In this document: in pieces, positions 35,798-48,808 of the stretch | How positions within the stretch are numbered: position 1 is the stretch's first letter | How the letters are laid out: every line of letters begins with the position of its first letter | Notes under the pieces: generated by a model | Told to the model about the DNA's origin: nothing | The model's database searches: none | What the model saw: the letters and a program-made list of their open reading frames with translations, nothing else | Made by a program: the position numbers and the translations under genes | NCBI GenBank assembly: GCA_946699065.1 | Contig: CAMPDV010000119.1 | Coordinates: 434,001-498,000, forward strand | Length of the DNA: 64,000 nt | Direction of reading: 5' to 3' | DNA from: Loxodes magnus | Lineage: Eukaryota; Ciliophora; Karyorelictea; Loxodida; Loxodidae

Positions 35798-38700
35798 ATG
35801 ATAATGCATTCCTAAATTGGCAATTTTAGAAAAAATCAAAGGACTTCCTCAGCTCCCCTAGATGAAGAGATTCTTTAAAGAGTGCAGGAAGAAGCTTCTC
35901 AGATGTAGCAAGAAATATTATCTGGTAGCTCCTTTGAAGATTACACTTAATACAGTAGAGAAACTTATAATGAGAACTATGATTGTCTATAAGTAAATGC
36001 TTCAACTTCTTAAGATTTGAAAGCATTTTCAAATGCATTATAACTGGATTTATAGCCTGAAAAGCTAATAATGTCTGAGTTAGCTTAGGATCTAAAAAAA
36101 TCTATAGATGATTATAAGGATCTTTGGTTTAACTTGAGTAGCACACAAAAAAGAAATCAAAAAATACATTAGTCTGATTATATAAACTTGCTTGATTAAT
36201 AATCAATTGAAATTCTGGAAGATGAAAGAGAAAGATAATAACCAAAGTACTCTAAAATCTAAAATACAAAGGTTAGGTAGAAAAGTAGAAACAAATAGGA
36301 TAATTTACATATAACTTAGGAGTAGCAATATTTATAGGAAATTAATAAGTAACTAAATGAGTGTCAGGTATAAAATGAGTACTATAAGAAGTAGAATTTG
36401 CAGAAAGGCTAAATGGTGACTAGTTAGTCTTCATAGTTAGTAGAATTGAAAACCTAAATAATGAAAGAAAGATGAAAAATAAATATCCTACAAACTTAAA
36501 TTTTAAATTTACAGTCTAAAATCTAAGACTTATAAAGTAACTAGAATTGCTTAGAGTGTAAAGACTTTGATCAAAAATATCAATAGGAAGTAACCTAAAA
36601 AGAGAATTAAAAGAAGGAATTATTAGAGTTATAGAATAAGTATATGAAGTAACATTCAAATATGTAAAAACTATAAAAGAGTATAAAATAAATGAAAAAG
36701 CAAGTTGAGTTTGGAGATAATAAGATAAGATTGTAATAAGAATAATTAGCCTTCTACAAATTAAAATACTAAATCTCTATAGTTAATAATGAATCATAAC
36801 TCTCTCAAATCATCCTTAGATAAACTTAAGATGCTGCTTAACGTTTTAAGAAACTAGAAAGAAAAATATAAGAAAAGACAGTTCAGATATAAAAAATAAG
36901 TAAGCATATTGGTTCTCTTAAATAGCAATTCTAGTTGAACAAAATAGAATAAGAGAACATTCTATAAGGAGTAGTATGTGAACTGCCAGAATCTAGAACT
37001 TTTGTAACTAATCTAATTAAAGAAGTAGAAATATTAAAAAACTAAAAGTCTCATTAGATAGATTCCTCTATTAACGACTAAAGTCTATAGGGAATTCAGA
37101 GTCATTAAGAACCAATCTTTTAGTAATTAATTTAGGATCTCAATTAGAGTATTTAAGAAAAAGACAAAAGAGTTATTTACCTAGAAACTTAAATAATAAA
37201 AGAGAATCAAAAACATGAGCAAGAATCTCTTTTTCTCAGGAACTCTATTTTATAAATAGCTAAATCCTTGGATATTAAAAATCAAGATATTTCAATAGAC
37301 ACCAAGAGTATTTCACAGTTAACTAATACAATAGAATAACAAATAAAATAAAACAATTAACTGAAAGCTAAAATATAAGAATAGCAAGAACAAATATAAT
37401 CTCTTCAGATATAATTCATTACAAATTAAAATAGTTATTAACTACTACTTGAATAATGCAAGTAATAAGAAGATTCTATTAGCTAATCTATGTAATAGAA
37501 TCTAATAGAAACTTAGTAAGAAGTTAAGACTCTTTAGGAAGATATAGTCTAAAAGGAAGAAAGGATTTAAAATTTATCAAATGAAGCTAAAGAAAATAAG
37601 CAACTTTTCAACAAAGAAAGAGAACAATGAAATGAAACAGTTTCTACAATATCGAATCTACTAAATATTTTAAATTTAGAGGAAATAAAAGTAAATAGCA
37701 GTTAACATGTACAAGAGATAGTTAGAAGAATCAAAATATAAACTGAGTAAATTATACATCTTTAAGAAGAGAAAAAAGAGCTTTAGAGGTAATAAAGAAA
37801 GAGTTTAGAATATACTAAGGTACTAGAATAAAATACTGATCTTCAAGAGTAACTTGAAGAAACAACACAATAAAATAAACTAATAAATAAATAAAAACAG
37901 ATACTTGAGTAATAGGTAAACTAACTTAGTAGCAGTAACTAACTATTAAAGGAACAAATATAAAAATTAGAAGAATAGAATAATCAATAACAGTTGTAGC
38001 TACAAAATAATTTTGCTGAATAATAGAAGAAGTTGAAAGAAAAAAATAGCTAATGAGAATCTTAAGAAGTATAATTGAACAATGAAATAGAAAAATTAAT
38101 CAAAAGAAACTCTGAATTAGAAACAAATTTATAGATTCTTTAGGAAGAAAGTAATTTAAAAACAGAAAGCAATAAAGCTTAGCTTTAAGAAACTTAAAAG
38201 GAAAATAGAAATGTAAAATATGATAATGAAAAGTTAATTATGTAACTTAAGTAAATTTCAGAGCAAGAAAAAAGCATAAGAAAAGCGTTACAGCCTATTT
38301 TCCTTTTTTGCGATATAAAAGAGTAGAATGATTTATCATAACTCTGTGAATAAGTATTTAAGTTTTTATAGAAATAAAAGAGTGCTACAGATCAACTTAC
38401 AGCAGCAATAGAAAGTCAATCTTAAAAATTTACTTAAACTAATGAAAATTTTTGTGAAGAAAACTAAGATCATCTGATAGATTGAATAGCTAAAAAGATT
38501 TAGCTGTTAACTAATTTAATAAGAGCGAGTGATATCGACTAGTAAATTTAAGCAATCATAAAGGACATTCAAAAGCAACTGCAACTATATGGATGCTTCG
38601 AGTATGTACCTCAGGAGTTTCTAAATAAATAGATATAGACTTTTGACTTGTAAAATGAAAATTATTAAGTGCATAAGAGTTTAAGTTATGGAGAAAAATC

Positions 38701-39278
38701 TTGATTTTTAGTAGAAATTAACCAGTGCTTCTAATGAATTTAAAGTGAGCTGCTTGAAGGAGAGTAAATAAAAACAGATTCTCAAGACAAGATTTTATAT
38801 GATAGACTTACTGAACTAGCAGTTTTGACAGGATATTAATTTAATAATTCTAATCCCATAGAATTATTGGAGATCTTAGGACGCTTTATTTAAAACGTTT
38901 AATAAAAAAACTAATAAGAAGCAATAAAATTATAAGAATAAGATAAAAACCAGATATAAGCTGTCGCACAGATGAACATTTAATTAAGGAAAGAATTAGA
39001 ATCATATGAAAATACTATTGCCCTTTAAACTGAGCAAGTAAGTTCTAATTCAGTAAAAATTAGTCAAAATCGAAATGATTGAGCTTGAGAGGAAATATTA
39101 AAGAAGTTTGGTATAAAAAGGAGTAGAAGTAATGGAAGCTCTAAAATGCGTTGTCACTAAGCTTTTGAAAACACTTCCTCCTTTGTAAGTATTAATATAG
39201 ATAAACAGAAATAGAAGGCTTGATTCAAATAATATATTCAATGATGTATTTTTCAAACGAATAGAAGCAAGAAATTGA
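35798..39278 (+). CDS. long coiled-coil protein, about 1150 residues (two exons)
   Basis: ATG at 35798 or 35804. Exon 1 ends at 39184, a 16-nt intron follows, and the frame continues from 39201. Apart from a Ser/Glu-rich N-terminal 100 residues, the protein is almost entirely heptad-like, with very high Gln (mostly TAA/TAG), Glu, Lys, Leu and Ile. About seven in-frame TGAs read as Trp. A more globular stretch near residues 830-1000 (LYGCFEYVPQEFLNK, ELLEILGRFIQNV) breaks the coil. Such proteins in ciliates commonly belong to basal bodies, centrosome-like structures or the cortical skeleton, but no specific family is recognised. The end is uncertain: TGA at 39276 may be stop or Trp, and if Trp the frame can run to TGA 39801. 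A 5'-diverged and 3'-truncated copy lies in unit 2. Confidence 0.7.
39185..39200 (+). other. 16-nt intron
   Basis: GTAAGTATTAATATAG near the 3' end of the long coiled-coil gene. Splicing joins TSSF to INRNRRLDSNNIFNDVFF. Unspliced, a TGA follows after 14 codons. Confidence 0.65.
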
Positions 39279-40435
39279 AATAGAGCGTATATAGAATGGA
39301 AAGGCTAAAAGGAAGAATTTATTTAAATGATCTTAGATGTATCAATTTTAATTCCTTTTTCCTACTAATTGGATTTTAAATAATATAATTACCAAGATAT
39401 GTATAAATAGCTCTAGAGAACAACATATCTCTATATTCACTTTCTATTTATTTTAGTGATTTTGGGTATTTAATCAAGTTAAAAGCTAGAAATTAAGATA
39501 ATTTTAAAACAACACCAAAGTTATAAGAAAAGTTTACCTTATAATTTTATCAAATTAGATTAAAATTCTTTTATTAGTTCAAAATAGAATCTAAATATTA
39601 TAATATCAACTAAATATAAAGTTCACTATTCAAATTGCTTATAAACTGCAATTATTAATATTGTTCTATAACTTCTGTATTTATAATAATTTAACTATTT
39701 GTAATATTAATAGAAGTGTTGTTAGTAATTGGATGTGAATTTTATATGGTAACTTAATGGATATTTTCGAATTATCATTAATCATTATAAAACCTGTCAC
39801 TGAATTAAAAAAATAAAAGTAATATTAAGATTAACTTTTGGTAAATAGAAAGAAAATGAATACTCCTTTATTTTAATTTCCTTATTTTTTGATAATTCAT
39901 ATATAAATATTGTCAATAAAATTGAATAATCTTCATTTGCTAAAAGTAATTTAATAAACAATATCAGCATAAAGAATTATAAGAAGTATATTTATAGTTA
40001 TAAGAAGAACAAGATGTCTTTTCCTGCATTTTAAAGATACAAATTAGAATAATTTTGAAGTAAATTGGAATATAAGATATTATATTTAATATAATATCAA
40101 ATTATAATTTAAAAGTAATTGATATATATATGATATAAACCTTAGTTATAGCATAATTTCAATGCAGTTATTATTTTAGATTTATAACTTCGTTAGCTTT
40201 TTTAGGATTAAGATATATTAAAGTTGAGTAATTTAAATAAGTTCTTAACTGTCTAATAAAAGAAAGAGATTTAATCCCTTTGAAATATTTATTTAAATAG
40301 ATGTAAATATAAATAAGTTTTGCAAGAATTAATTATTCGTTTTCAATTTAAATTTATATATTTAAACTTAGCTATAATATCAGCTTATATCATATTATCT
40401 TCTTTCTGGAAACTTTTTCTTTTTATTATTAAATT
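39279..40435. other. convergent intergenic region, about 1.15 kb
   Basis: AT-rich. The part from about 39812 is nearly identical to unit 2 from 51907. No gene was recognised. Confidence 0.5.
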
Positions 40436-41566
40436 TCAAGACTATTAAATTACTATTTTACAGTTTCTTATTAACAAAAAATAGATAAAATGAGACAAAA
40501 GAAATTAAAAATTATAAATTAATTAAAAAATATTACAACTTTTGAATTCCTTCCCACAACAAGAATCTCTGTAGTTTTTTATTTTAATTTCAGATTTTTC
40601 AGGTTGAGTAGATTCAAATTCTTTTTTAAATGAAATAAAGGCTAGCATCTGTATATCTTCTTAATTTAGCTAACCCTGTTCTGTACTATTTTTATGAGCA
40701 TGGATTATCTTTTTAAAGTAAAGCTGTGTCACTCTTTATAAATAGGAAGCTGAATCCTCAAAAAACTCGAATATTCCTTTAATTGAACATCCCATTGCTA
40801 AATCATCCTTTAAAGTACCACAAGAAATAAGTGGGCAGCCTTTTTCTAAACTAAGTGCTGTTTCTAAGTTTCCTTCTGGTTTATCACTATTGATAAAATA
40901 AACACTTTTTTGCCTTATAAATTCTGTTTCAGTAGAAGAAAGTTGTTAAATATTATGTATCGAGTTTACAAATGCTATTGCCTTTACTCTTTGGAAAAAC
41001 TCCATAGAGTATTCTTTAAGAAGATTGATAACATTATTCCCTCCTGCTTTATGAGCTACTATATAAATTTCCTATGCTTTACATCTTCTTATAAACTTAT
41101 CTCATACATATAGACAATGTCGCTCTGAATTTTCATTAAATTTCACTCTTTATTTTACTCCTTAATTAGGATTAAAAATAATGGAGCTTCAACCACTTAT
41201 TCTAGCTTTTTTAATAAAAGGTAGCATACTTCCAAGATCTAAAGATTAATTAATGCACACTGCTCTAGCTCATTAACCTGGTCTTACTTACCCTCCTCCT
41301 TAAATAAGAATTAGGCAGCTATCATTATTTTCAAAAAAATCATTACTTATAAAAATATTACACTAGCATTTCATATTTTCAGGTATCCAAATTTCTTTCA
41401 TCTGATATTCTTCTTTTAGCTGTTCTTAAATATAATATTGGACATATTCGCTTATTTATTCGTAGCTTTCCTTATCTATAAAAGTATATTTTTCATCAGT
41501 GTCTAAGTTCCTTAATTCCTAGTTTTAGTTGAACTTAAATCCTAGTTATGCCAGTTTTTCTACCAT
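40436..41566 (-). CDS. Arb2-domain / FAM172-like protein
   Basis: 376 residues in one minus-strand frame from ATG 41566. Family marks are YTFIDKESYEQISEYVQYYI, CLILIQGGGQVRPGQWARAVCIN, LDLGSMLPFI, GWSSIIFNPN and YIVAHKAGGNNVINLL. These follow the Arb2/FAM172A alpha/beta-hydrolase-like fold, known from fission yeast Argonaute-chaperone complexes and animal FAM172A (a chromatin/splicing-linked Ago partner). Trp of GQWAR is TGA-coded. The fold usually lacks hydrolase activity. The last about 30 residues are hydrophobic Phe/Leu/Ile and may be 3' noncoding read as open frame, since the first in-frame TGA is only at 40436. The true C-terminus could therefore lie near the CCGKEF motif. A deleted copy without its ATG lies in unit 2. 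Confidence 0.85.
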
Positions 41567-42518
41567 TAGGTAATTAAATATACAAATACCCTATAAAATC
41601 AATATATACTAATGTCTTAAGTTATATAATCTTACTATACAATGACTCCTTATATTAAATCTCAATAATCAATAACCTTTGCTATGATATTTAAGATTAA
41701 TCTTTAACTTTTAATTATAGATTAACTCTAAAGAACCTTTATTTAAACTAAAGTTAGACTAATATTAATAAGTCTTATAATCCTTATATAATCAAAAAAG
41801 TACTATTTACTAGTAAAATATAGCTAATTAAATGAGATATACTGGATATATAGAAATTAAGTATTACAAGTTATTTAGACTATTACGCTAAAAGTATAAA
41901 GAAATTAGGTTATATTATACCAAGATATTGTATCTAATCATTGTTCATTCCATTTTTATATCATTTTTTAGTATAGAGCCAACAATTTTTATATGATTTA
42001 TGAAATGTTTTGAGAGTAAATGGTAGAAGTGTTCAAAATAGGCATGTAAAGAGAAGCTAAAAAATATTTAGAAGGAAAACTATTAATCAAAAATTAGATT
42101 AGTAAATTATGAAGAAAAATTCTCATTAGATACTTAAACTTAGATATTATTAGAATAAAACAGGGATATCATCAAATAGTTTGGTATATAGAAAGTCAGT
42201 TTTTATCTTATTTAGGCATGATATAATAAAATTATATGTCTTAGTTAATTCATTATATTTTAAATTTGATTATTAAAATTTTAGTTCTTTATTTTATTTA
42301 GAAAAGAAATAATTTATAGATCATTGATATTTAGTTATTTATTACCCTTTTATTTAGATTATAATTAAGATTATGAAAGCTTATATAATATTTCCATTCT
42401 AAAAGTATAAGAATAAAGGACTATTTAATCACATTGTTTCTAATAGGGAAGCTATTAACTTTAGATAAAAGAAGACTTATTCACTTATAAAATGAAGCAT
42501 CTACTTATTTAATTTAAT
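41567..42518. other. spacer in unit 1, about 0.95 kb
   Basis: Alignable with unit 2 at 53340-53497, 54415-54590 and 55373-56300, where two insertions interrupt it. No gene was seen. Confidence 0.5.
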
Positions 42519-43395
42519 ACAAATTACAAAATTAAATTCTTAGCGTTCTTGGAGGTATTTCAGACTTTTTCCTGCCAGCCTCTAGATTGCTCTAAAGGCT
42601 AAATATAAAAGTTTAATTTCTCTGCAACTCTTCTCCTTGCTAAGCATACTGTTGCTGAGGTATCCCTTCGTCTAGATAATAATTGGCATCTTTGACCTTG
42701 TATATTTTTCCAAATTTTTTGCAATATAATTTTTATCTCTCTAGTTTAGTTTTAACATCTTTTTATTATCCAATTTTTTCTAGTAGTTTCAGTATTCTTA
42801 TTTAAAGCTTTGAAATTTCCAGCATCTTTTCTATAGATGCGTTCAAGAGTTAGAATAATAGCGTCTTCTCGCTTCTCGTTTAAATTATTTGCTCTTTTCT
42901 TCTTCGATTATCAATGTATAATTTCCTAATTCTTTCAGGTTCATTTAAATTTGCAATTTTTCTGATTTTCTTCATTTTTTGACCAGTTCTTCTGTTTCTG
43001 GTGTTAATGTTATGATTAATTGTTCTAATATTGTGAAATATTTCAAAATTTATTAAGGTCTCTTCCTTATTTCATGAGTCTCAATTATATTTCCTTTGAA
43101 ATTTTAAATTTTTCCATCAATTTCTTATTATCTTTTTTTCAGCTTTTTGACCTTTTCCTGGAGACTGGAGATTTAGCTCCACTTTTGTTAGTTAATCACA
43201 GCTTATTTGCTGTTCTGTGGTGAGATTCGAGTCTTCCGAGCGCATAATATTTTTAGCCTATTTCCTATGCATTTCTTAAGAAGTGGGAGATATTGTTCCT
43301 TTCTTGATCCTAGTCTCTCTAGTATGTCAATAACTCCTACCTTTTTGGAGACGCGAAAAATCCTGATTTGAATCCTGACATATTTTTTTAAATAT
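42519..43395 (-). mobile_element. ORF-bearing insertion, copy B (about 0.88 kb), absent from the matching site in unit 2
   Basis: Unit 2 has uninterrupted flanking sequence here (near 56290-56310: agcatcaaattatttaatt). Unit 1 instead contains a block less AT-rich than its surroundings, bounded by similar A/T repeats of the form ttatttaatttaat and taattaatttaatt. On the minus strand an ATG at 43381 starts MSGFKSGFFASPKR, followed after a likely 22-nt intron (43319-43340) by a basic then coiled-coil protein (RKQAKNIM, VKKLKKRQQEIDGKI, and a C-terminal part YLDEGIPQQQY). The frame changes at least twice, so it looks decayed. A diverged relative sits elsewhere in unit 2 (53498-54414). It has the build of a short coiled-coil ORF element. 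No reverse transcriptase, transposase or terminal inverted repeat was seen. Confidence 0.55.
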
Positions 43396-45520
43396 ATTTA
43401 ATTAATTTAATTAAAATTCTTATACCTTTTTATCTTAAAAAAGGTATATCAAATCTGATTAACTAGACTATATAATAAAAGTTAATTATAATGGTTACTT
43501 GCTATAAATGATATTTAAAATATGTATTTTCCTTTTAATGCTTTATATATTAATTTATAATACTAAGCAGTGTAGACTTGCTAAAATATTATATTTTAGA
43601 TATATTTTCCTTTTAATTTTTCCATTAAATATTTAGTCTATTGAGTTTCCTTTATTTTGTATGAAATTATCAAGCTTTATTTTCAAGTTATCCATACATC
43701 TAAATCTAAAGTTTATCTAGTTTTTTAAGTAATACCCTTTTACCTACTTTCATGCTTATTTTATTCTCATATCAAATATGTTCTTAGTTTAGTTACTCCT
43801 CTTTTATAATTGTTTAAGATTCCTTTAAATTTAAGACAGGATTAATAACCTATAATGATAAAAGAAATAGCGATATTCTAAAGTTATTTGCTAGTCATAC
43901 CTTACTTACAATGTAGTTAAACTCTTTAATGATTATCATTAATAAGCATTCTTAGTGGTTATATTCCTTTATCTTGATTAAAGAAACTATTACACTGTCT
44001 TATATATAATGCTTTTATATCTTAGCTTAAAGAAAATAATAATTGCCATAGTTATCTAGTTAAGAATAACAAGCAAAATTGATTTATTCTTTCTATCTTA
44101 AATACTAGAAATAAAAGCTTAAAAAAGGAGTATTTCTAATTTATTTAGCTAAATATATAAATTTAATGATTATAAGATAAATATAATTTAAATGCTTAAA
44201 ATTAATTTATTTGCTATACCATTAAGCTAGTTAATATACAAATATAGATGATAAAGTTATTTTAGAAAGTATAAAATCAAAGTTAAACTAGAGTAGGGAG
44301 TACCCTTGAAAAAAGAACTGAAATAAAATGTTTTCTTAATTTGCTTACTTATAATAAATCTATTTACTCAAATTACAAATTTAAAGTTAAATAGGTTTAT
44401 TTTTTATTCTTTATAATTGACTGATTAACAAGCGAAGTTGTTAAGGTTTTAGAAATGTAGAAAAAAGTTGGTTGGATATATACAAAGTTTAAATCGACTT
44501 AGTAAAAAATGCTTTAATTGGATATTAACGAAATAGGCCATAATATAAGAACTCATATACCAATTAAGTTAGATAAAATGAAATTTCTTTTTATTAATTC
44601 CTTTAATAAAGGTATATAAAGCCAGTATTAGGCAAAGCATTGGTAATTAAATAATTATCCTATTTAAGCTTTGAATTAATAGTTCTAACTTAATTTATTT
44701 ATTTTTAATTTAAATTGTTTAAAATACCTCTAATCTTAATAGTTTTACCTAGTAAGTAACTACTTAAATATTCATAACCCTAATATATTTTGTATTAAGC
44801 AAACTTTGGATTGATCATCACATAATATATATTATATCTATTTTAAGCTAGACATTTCTTTACAATAATACCTTTATACCATAGATTTTAATAACTGTCC
44901 TAGATATCTTTTATACTATTAAGCAATACACTCAAATTATTAAATAATAACAAACTTTAAACCACTAGTTTCTACTCCCAGTAAATATTAAGATATCCCT
45001 TAACAATCAGATTAGTAATATTTGGCTAATTATCTTAGATAAATAGGAAATAAAGAAAGTTATTAACTAATACTTTGCTAAAATCTACTCATTAATTGAA
45101 ATGTTTGCATGATTGAAATGATAATTAAATAGTATCTTAGTTTTTCTCTATATAGAAGGATATAATAAATATTTAACTTTTAAAATGATTTATGAAGAAA
45201 GAAGGTAGTAATTAATATAGTCTTAGACAAATCAAACTAAAAAATTTAAATTAAGAAATTCACTATAGTATGAAAAACTCAATAGTTAAGTCATTATTAC
45301 TATCCATATTTTGATATTCATTCTACTTGATATATGCATATAGCTGTTCATATAGTGAGAAAAATAGCTTACTAGTAACTATGAAGTAACTTAGATAATC
45401 GTATTTAATATTTTCAACATACTAAAAGTAAAAAAGTATAAATGAATTAATATTTATAGCTATTAAGGAAGAAAAAGCTAAAACTAAATATATATTTTTA
45501 AATAAATTCATATAAAAAAA
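43396..45520. other. spacer in unit 1, about 2.1 kb
   Basis: Diverged counterpart of 56300-59387 of unit 2. No gene was recognised. It contains the empty site (near 43930-43960) of the insertion found at 56826-57660. Confidence 0.5.
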
Positions 45521-46225
45521 TTAATGATTGCCGTCTTCGACTATATTAAAAAGGTGCTTTCTCAAACCTCTTGTAGTTAGATACTGCTGATACTTTCCTC
45601 CTAACTATTCTAAAAAATCTTCTTTAGGCAAGGAGCTTCTGTAAAAAAATATTTATTTGGTAATTTCTTTGCAAGCTTTTTCGAATTTATTTTTTCAGTC
45701 TTTTTGTAAATTATTAATCTTCTCTTAAGAAAATTAATTAGGAGGAATTCCTTAGCATAGTAAAAGAGAAACTTCTATAATATATTTATAAACTAAGACT
45801 AAAATTGATTGGAACTACCAGATTGTTATTCTGTCTTTAGAATCTTTTTCTATTAGATCATATAAAATTTCAGCTTTATAATAGGAGTTCCCTCTTGATA
45901 AGTAAACAGCTATTAGCTTAAGCTAAAATCTATCATACCTACAATTAAGTTTGTTATAGTACTTTTTGTAAAAATTTTTTTTGTCATTTTGCTAAATTTT
46001 CAATTATAAGATGTTCAAAATCTTTACTAACTACTTAGAAGTGAGAGCATTGCCAGATCTAGATTTATTAAATGCTTCTTCTACATCATTACATAAGCAA
46101 CTATGAAAGCCCAAAAGTCTTTCCTATCTCTCTATAATTGCATCATCAGGATTAAGATTTTGATCTACCCCAGACTGAAATCCATTTCTTATCTAAGTAT
46201 CAAAGCAGTCGAATTTATTTCCCAT
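45521..46225 (-). CDS. MGN-starting EF-hand-like protein, paralogue 1
   Basis: About 234 residues, minus strand from ATG 46225. The N-terminus MGNKFDC offers a Gly2 myristoylation site followed by Cys, suggesting membrane attachment. The layout resembles neuronal-calcium-sensor/calcineurin-B type proteins. ILYDLIEKDSKDRITIWQF is the one recognisable EF-hand loop, and it lacks the usual Glu at its twelfth position. Aligned with its unit 2 paralogue it is roughly two-thirds identical by eye, with conserved LIAVYLSRGN and VYKYIIEVSL blocks. The conserved end is ...NH followed by Gln. Here a run of seven T shifts the paralogue's TGA out of frame, so the formal frame runs on to about 45260 with sequence of noncoding character. 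I end it at the conserved point. Confidence 0.65.
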
Positions 46226-48302
46226 ATTGAATGATGTTAATTATAGCTGTCTTTTTATAATTAACAAAATATAGAATTAAATTAGATTTAAAGCTAATAA
46301 TAACTAATTTCTTAAATCAATTAAAATATTATTATTTCATACTTTTATTTATATCTCTAAGAGATTTCAATCGGTTAAAAGACATATCTAAGGACAAATA
46401 TGTAGTTAAAGTTTATTATCCACAGTTAGTAATTTGTTATTCTAACTTAACCAATTAAAAGACTGTGCTTTGTACATTGAAGCTTATAAAGCCTTTATTG
46501 AATTAAGTAAGACAAATTAAAACTTTTCGATTTTAGCCAAAGATAGAAAATATTTTTACTCTTTGTAGAGTAAATCTACTTTATGTAAGATAATGCGAAG
46601 ATTGCTTAATTTAAGTTTCGAAAATTTAAAAGCAATGAGGTAAAAATAATATTTTCAGTTATTAAGAGTTTATAATAGATAAACCAAAAAGCAAACTAAA
46701 TAAATAATTACTTTATCGCTAAATTCTTAAACCATACTATTTTTATTATTATCTATATGGTAAATAGAATTAATAGATTTAATAAAATATTTTAATAATC
46801 CTCTTTCTTCTATTTGTAAATATGCTATTTATAACTTAAAAGAAATTAAGCAAATATAAGTTTATTTAGAAGTCGAAAATATCCTTTCTAGCAGTTTGCT
46901 AGATAACTTGATTGCTTAATTCTAAATACTAGGAAAATATAAAGTTTATTCATTAGAAGATTATGGTATCTTGGATGAGTTGGTATCTAAATATCAAATC
47001 CTGTTTACATTTTATCTTTGATTTGATACTATTTGTTTATATTTAATTTCAAAGTAAGCTTTAATATGAATAAACTTAAACTAAAAATAAGTATGATATA
47101 TTCTCCTTTTATCATATATGTACTTTGAGCTAATAAATATCTTATACTTATTTCTTAATTTTAATATTTGGCTTGATAAAATAAGATTAAAAGAATATAT
47201 TAAGCATAACTATGCTTAATATTATCTTCCAACAAATATACCTTAGCTTTTAAATGCTATAGTTTTACTAGTTGTTAGTTATCAATTTTTCCAAATTCAT
47301 TATCGTTTCAAGTTGTGGCTTACATAACTTATTTTCGTTATTATTTCCTCATAGAATCAGAAAACATACAAGAAAATAATCCAATTTAGACTTCAGCACT
47401 GTAACTATGCAAATAAAGAACTTAAGTTCATTAAGAGATTCTTTAGAAAAGCAATAACTACTATAAAGAAGAGTGATAATAGCAACGAACATTATTAGAT
47501 TTAAATTAATTTCCCTTCGTTTAAATATTTAACTAGAAATCCATATAAGTCTTTTCATTTAAAGACTTAGTTCAACTTTATAATAACTATGTAGATTTCT
47601 ATTATCACGCTAATACATCTATCTAAAATTAGCTATTATTTTAATGCTCCAAATAGAATAAAAAATCTAAATAGTTGACATTTTTAAAAAGGTCATAAAT
47701 TGAAAATCATACTAAAATGATTTAAGTATTCTAGATATTAAAGTAAATAAGTTTAAGCTCTTTAAATTATAGTCTATTTATAATTGAAATCTATTAGTAA
47801 ATCTTATGATTCCTTCTTAAAGGTAATTTCACTTAAATGCCAGTATCTATACTAATCTGAAGTAAGTATAATATAAACTTAGATTTATATCTTTTTAAGC
47901 TTTTTTTATTTTTAATTAGTATCCTATTGATAAATCCTTAAGAAGATTCAGAAAAATCTTGACTGAAAGCAATACCCATCTAATTCAGTATCATCAAATG
48001 TTGGTAGTAAATAGTGATTCCAATTTTTATTAATATTAATTCATATAATGACGGTTTTTGAGATGAAGCAGCCTAGTAAAGTTCCAAATTTATAAATTGC
48101 TTTATATTAAGTAAGTTCTATTAATTATAATATCTATATTTAAGCTTATTAACTTAAGCTTCATTTATTTTAATTAACGAATAATCTTACTAGCTAAACA
48201 ATTTTAGCTTTAGTTATTAAATTAACTAAACTTATAAATTAAAAAATCAAACTACTAATTAAACCATTAATCATACTACTAATAATACTAATCTTGCTAT
48301 TC
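46226..48302. other. spacer in unit 1, about 2.1 kb
   Basis: Very AT-rich and diverged from 60102-62060. No gene was recognised. It ends at the junction with unit 2. Confidence 0.5.
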
Positions 48303-48808
48303 ATCATATTATCATTATAAGCTATTTCATCTTTGCTTTTACATAATATCTCAATTATATAAGACTTCGATGATATGTTTAAGAATCAAAATTGATAAAT
48401 ATATTTATACATATCAGTATAAATGTTTTCAGTTAAAGTCTGAAGTGTTTGATATTAGAAAGCAATTGCTTTTTTCTTTAATCTTAGAAAACTCATTTGG
48501 ATCTTACTATGTTTCAGTTTAAAAATAATAACTTTTTTTTATAATAACTTAGATAGTAAAACTACAAAATTATATATTACTATCACAATCATATATTCCT
48601 CTAGTCATTTACTCATTAAGAATAATTTCTATTCTATATAGTTGTAATTAATTTAGTTAAAGCTTTGCTATTATAATTAAGAGTAAAATGATTAATAATT
48701 TGCATAATGTATTAGTTTAGCTATAAGCATTGATGTTATTATTCTCTAATGTACTAAAATCTTAAATAATTACAGTTTAAGCATATAATAAAATAATCTA
48801 TTCTAAGT

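Larger units (their letters stand above)
33830..48302. repeat. segmental tandem duplication, unit 1 (about 14.5 kb)
   Basis: The sequence starting at 33830 (atcatattatcattataagc) recurs at 48303, directly after this unit ends. Order of content matches unit 2: FAHD-like gene, long coiled-coil gene, Arb2-like gene, spacer, EF-hand-like gene, spacer. Unit 1 carries the fuller gene set. Confidence 0.88.

Noticed and set aside
42519-43395. Idea that copy B is an ordinary host gene duplicated with the segment.
   Set aside because: It does not sit at the matching place in unit 2. Both empty sites can be seen, and the unit 2 relative is bounded by a target-site-like direct repeat.
45260-45520. Formal C-terminal extension of EF-hand-like paralogue 1.
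   Set aside because: Absent from paralogue 2, composition matches noncoding DNA, and it is caused by a one-base difference in a T run.
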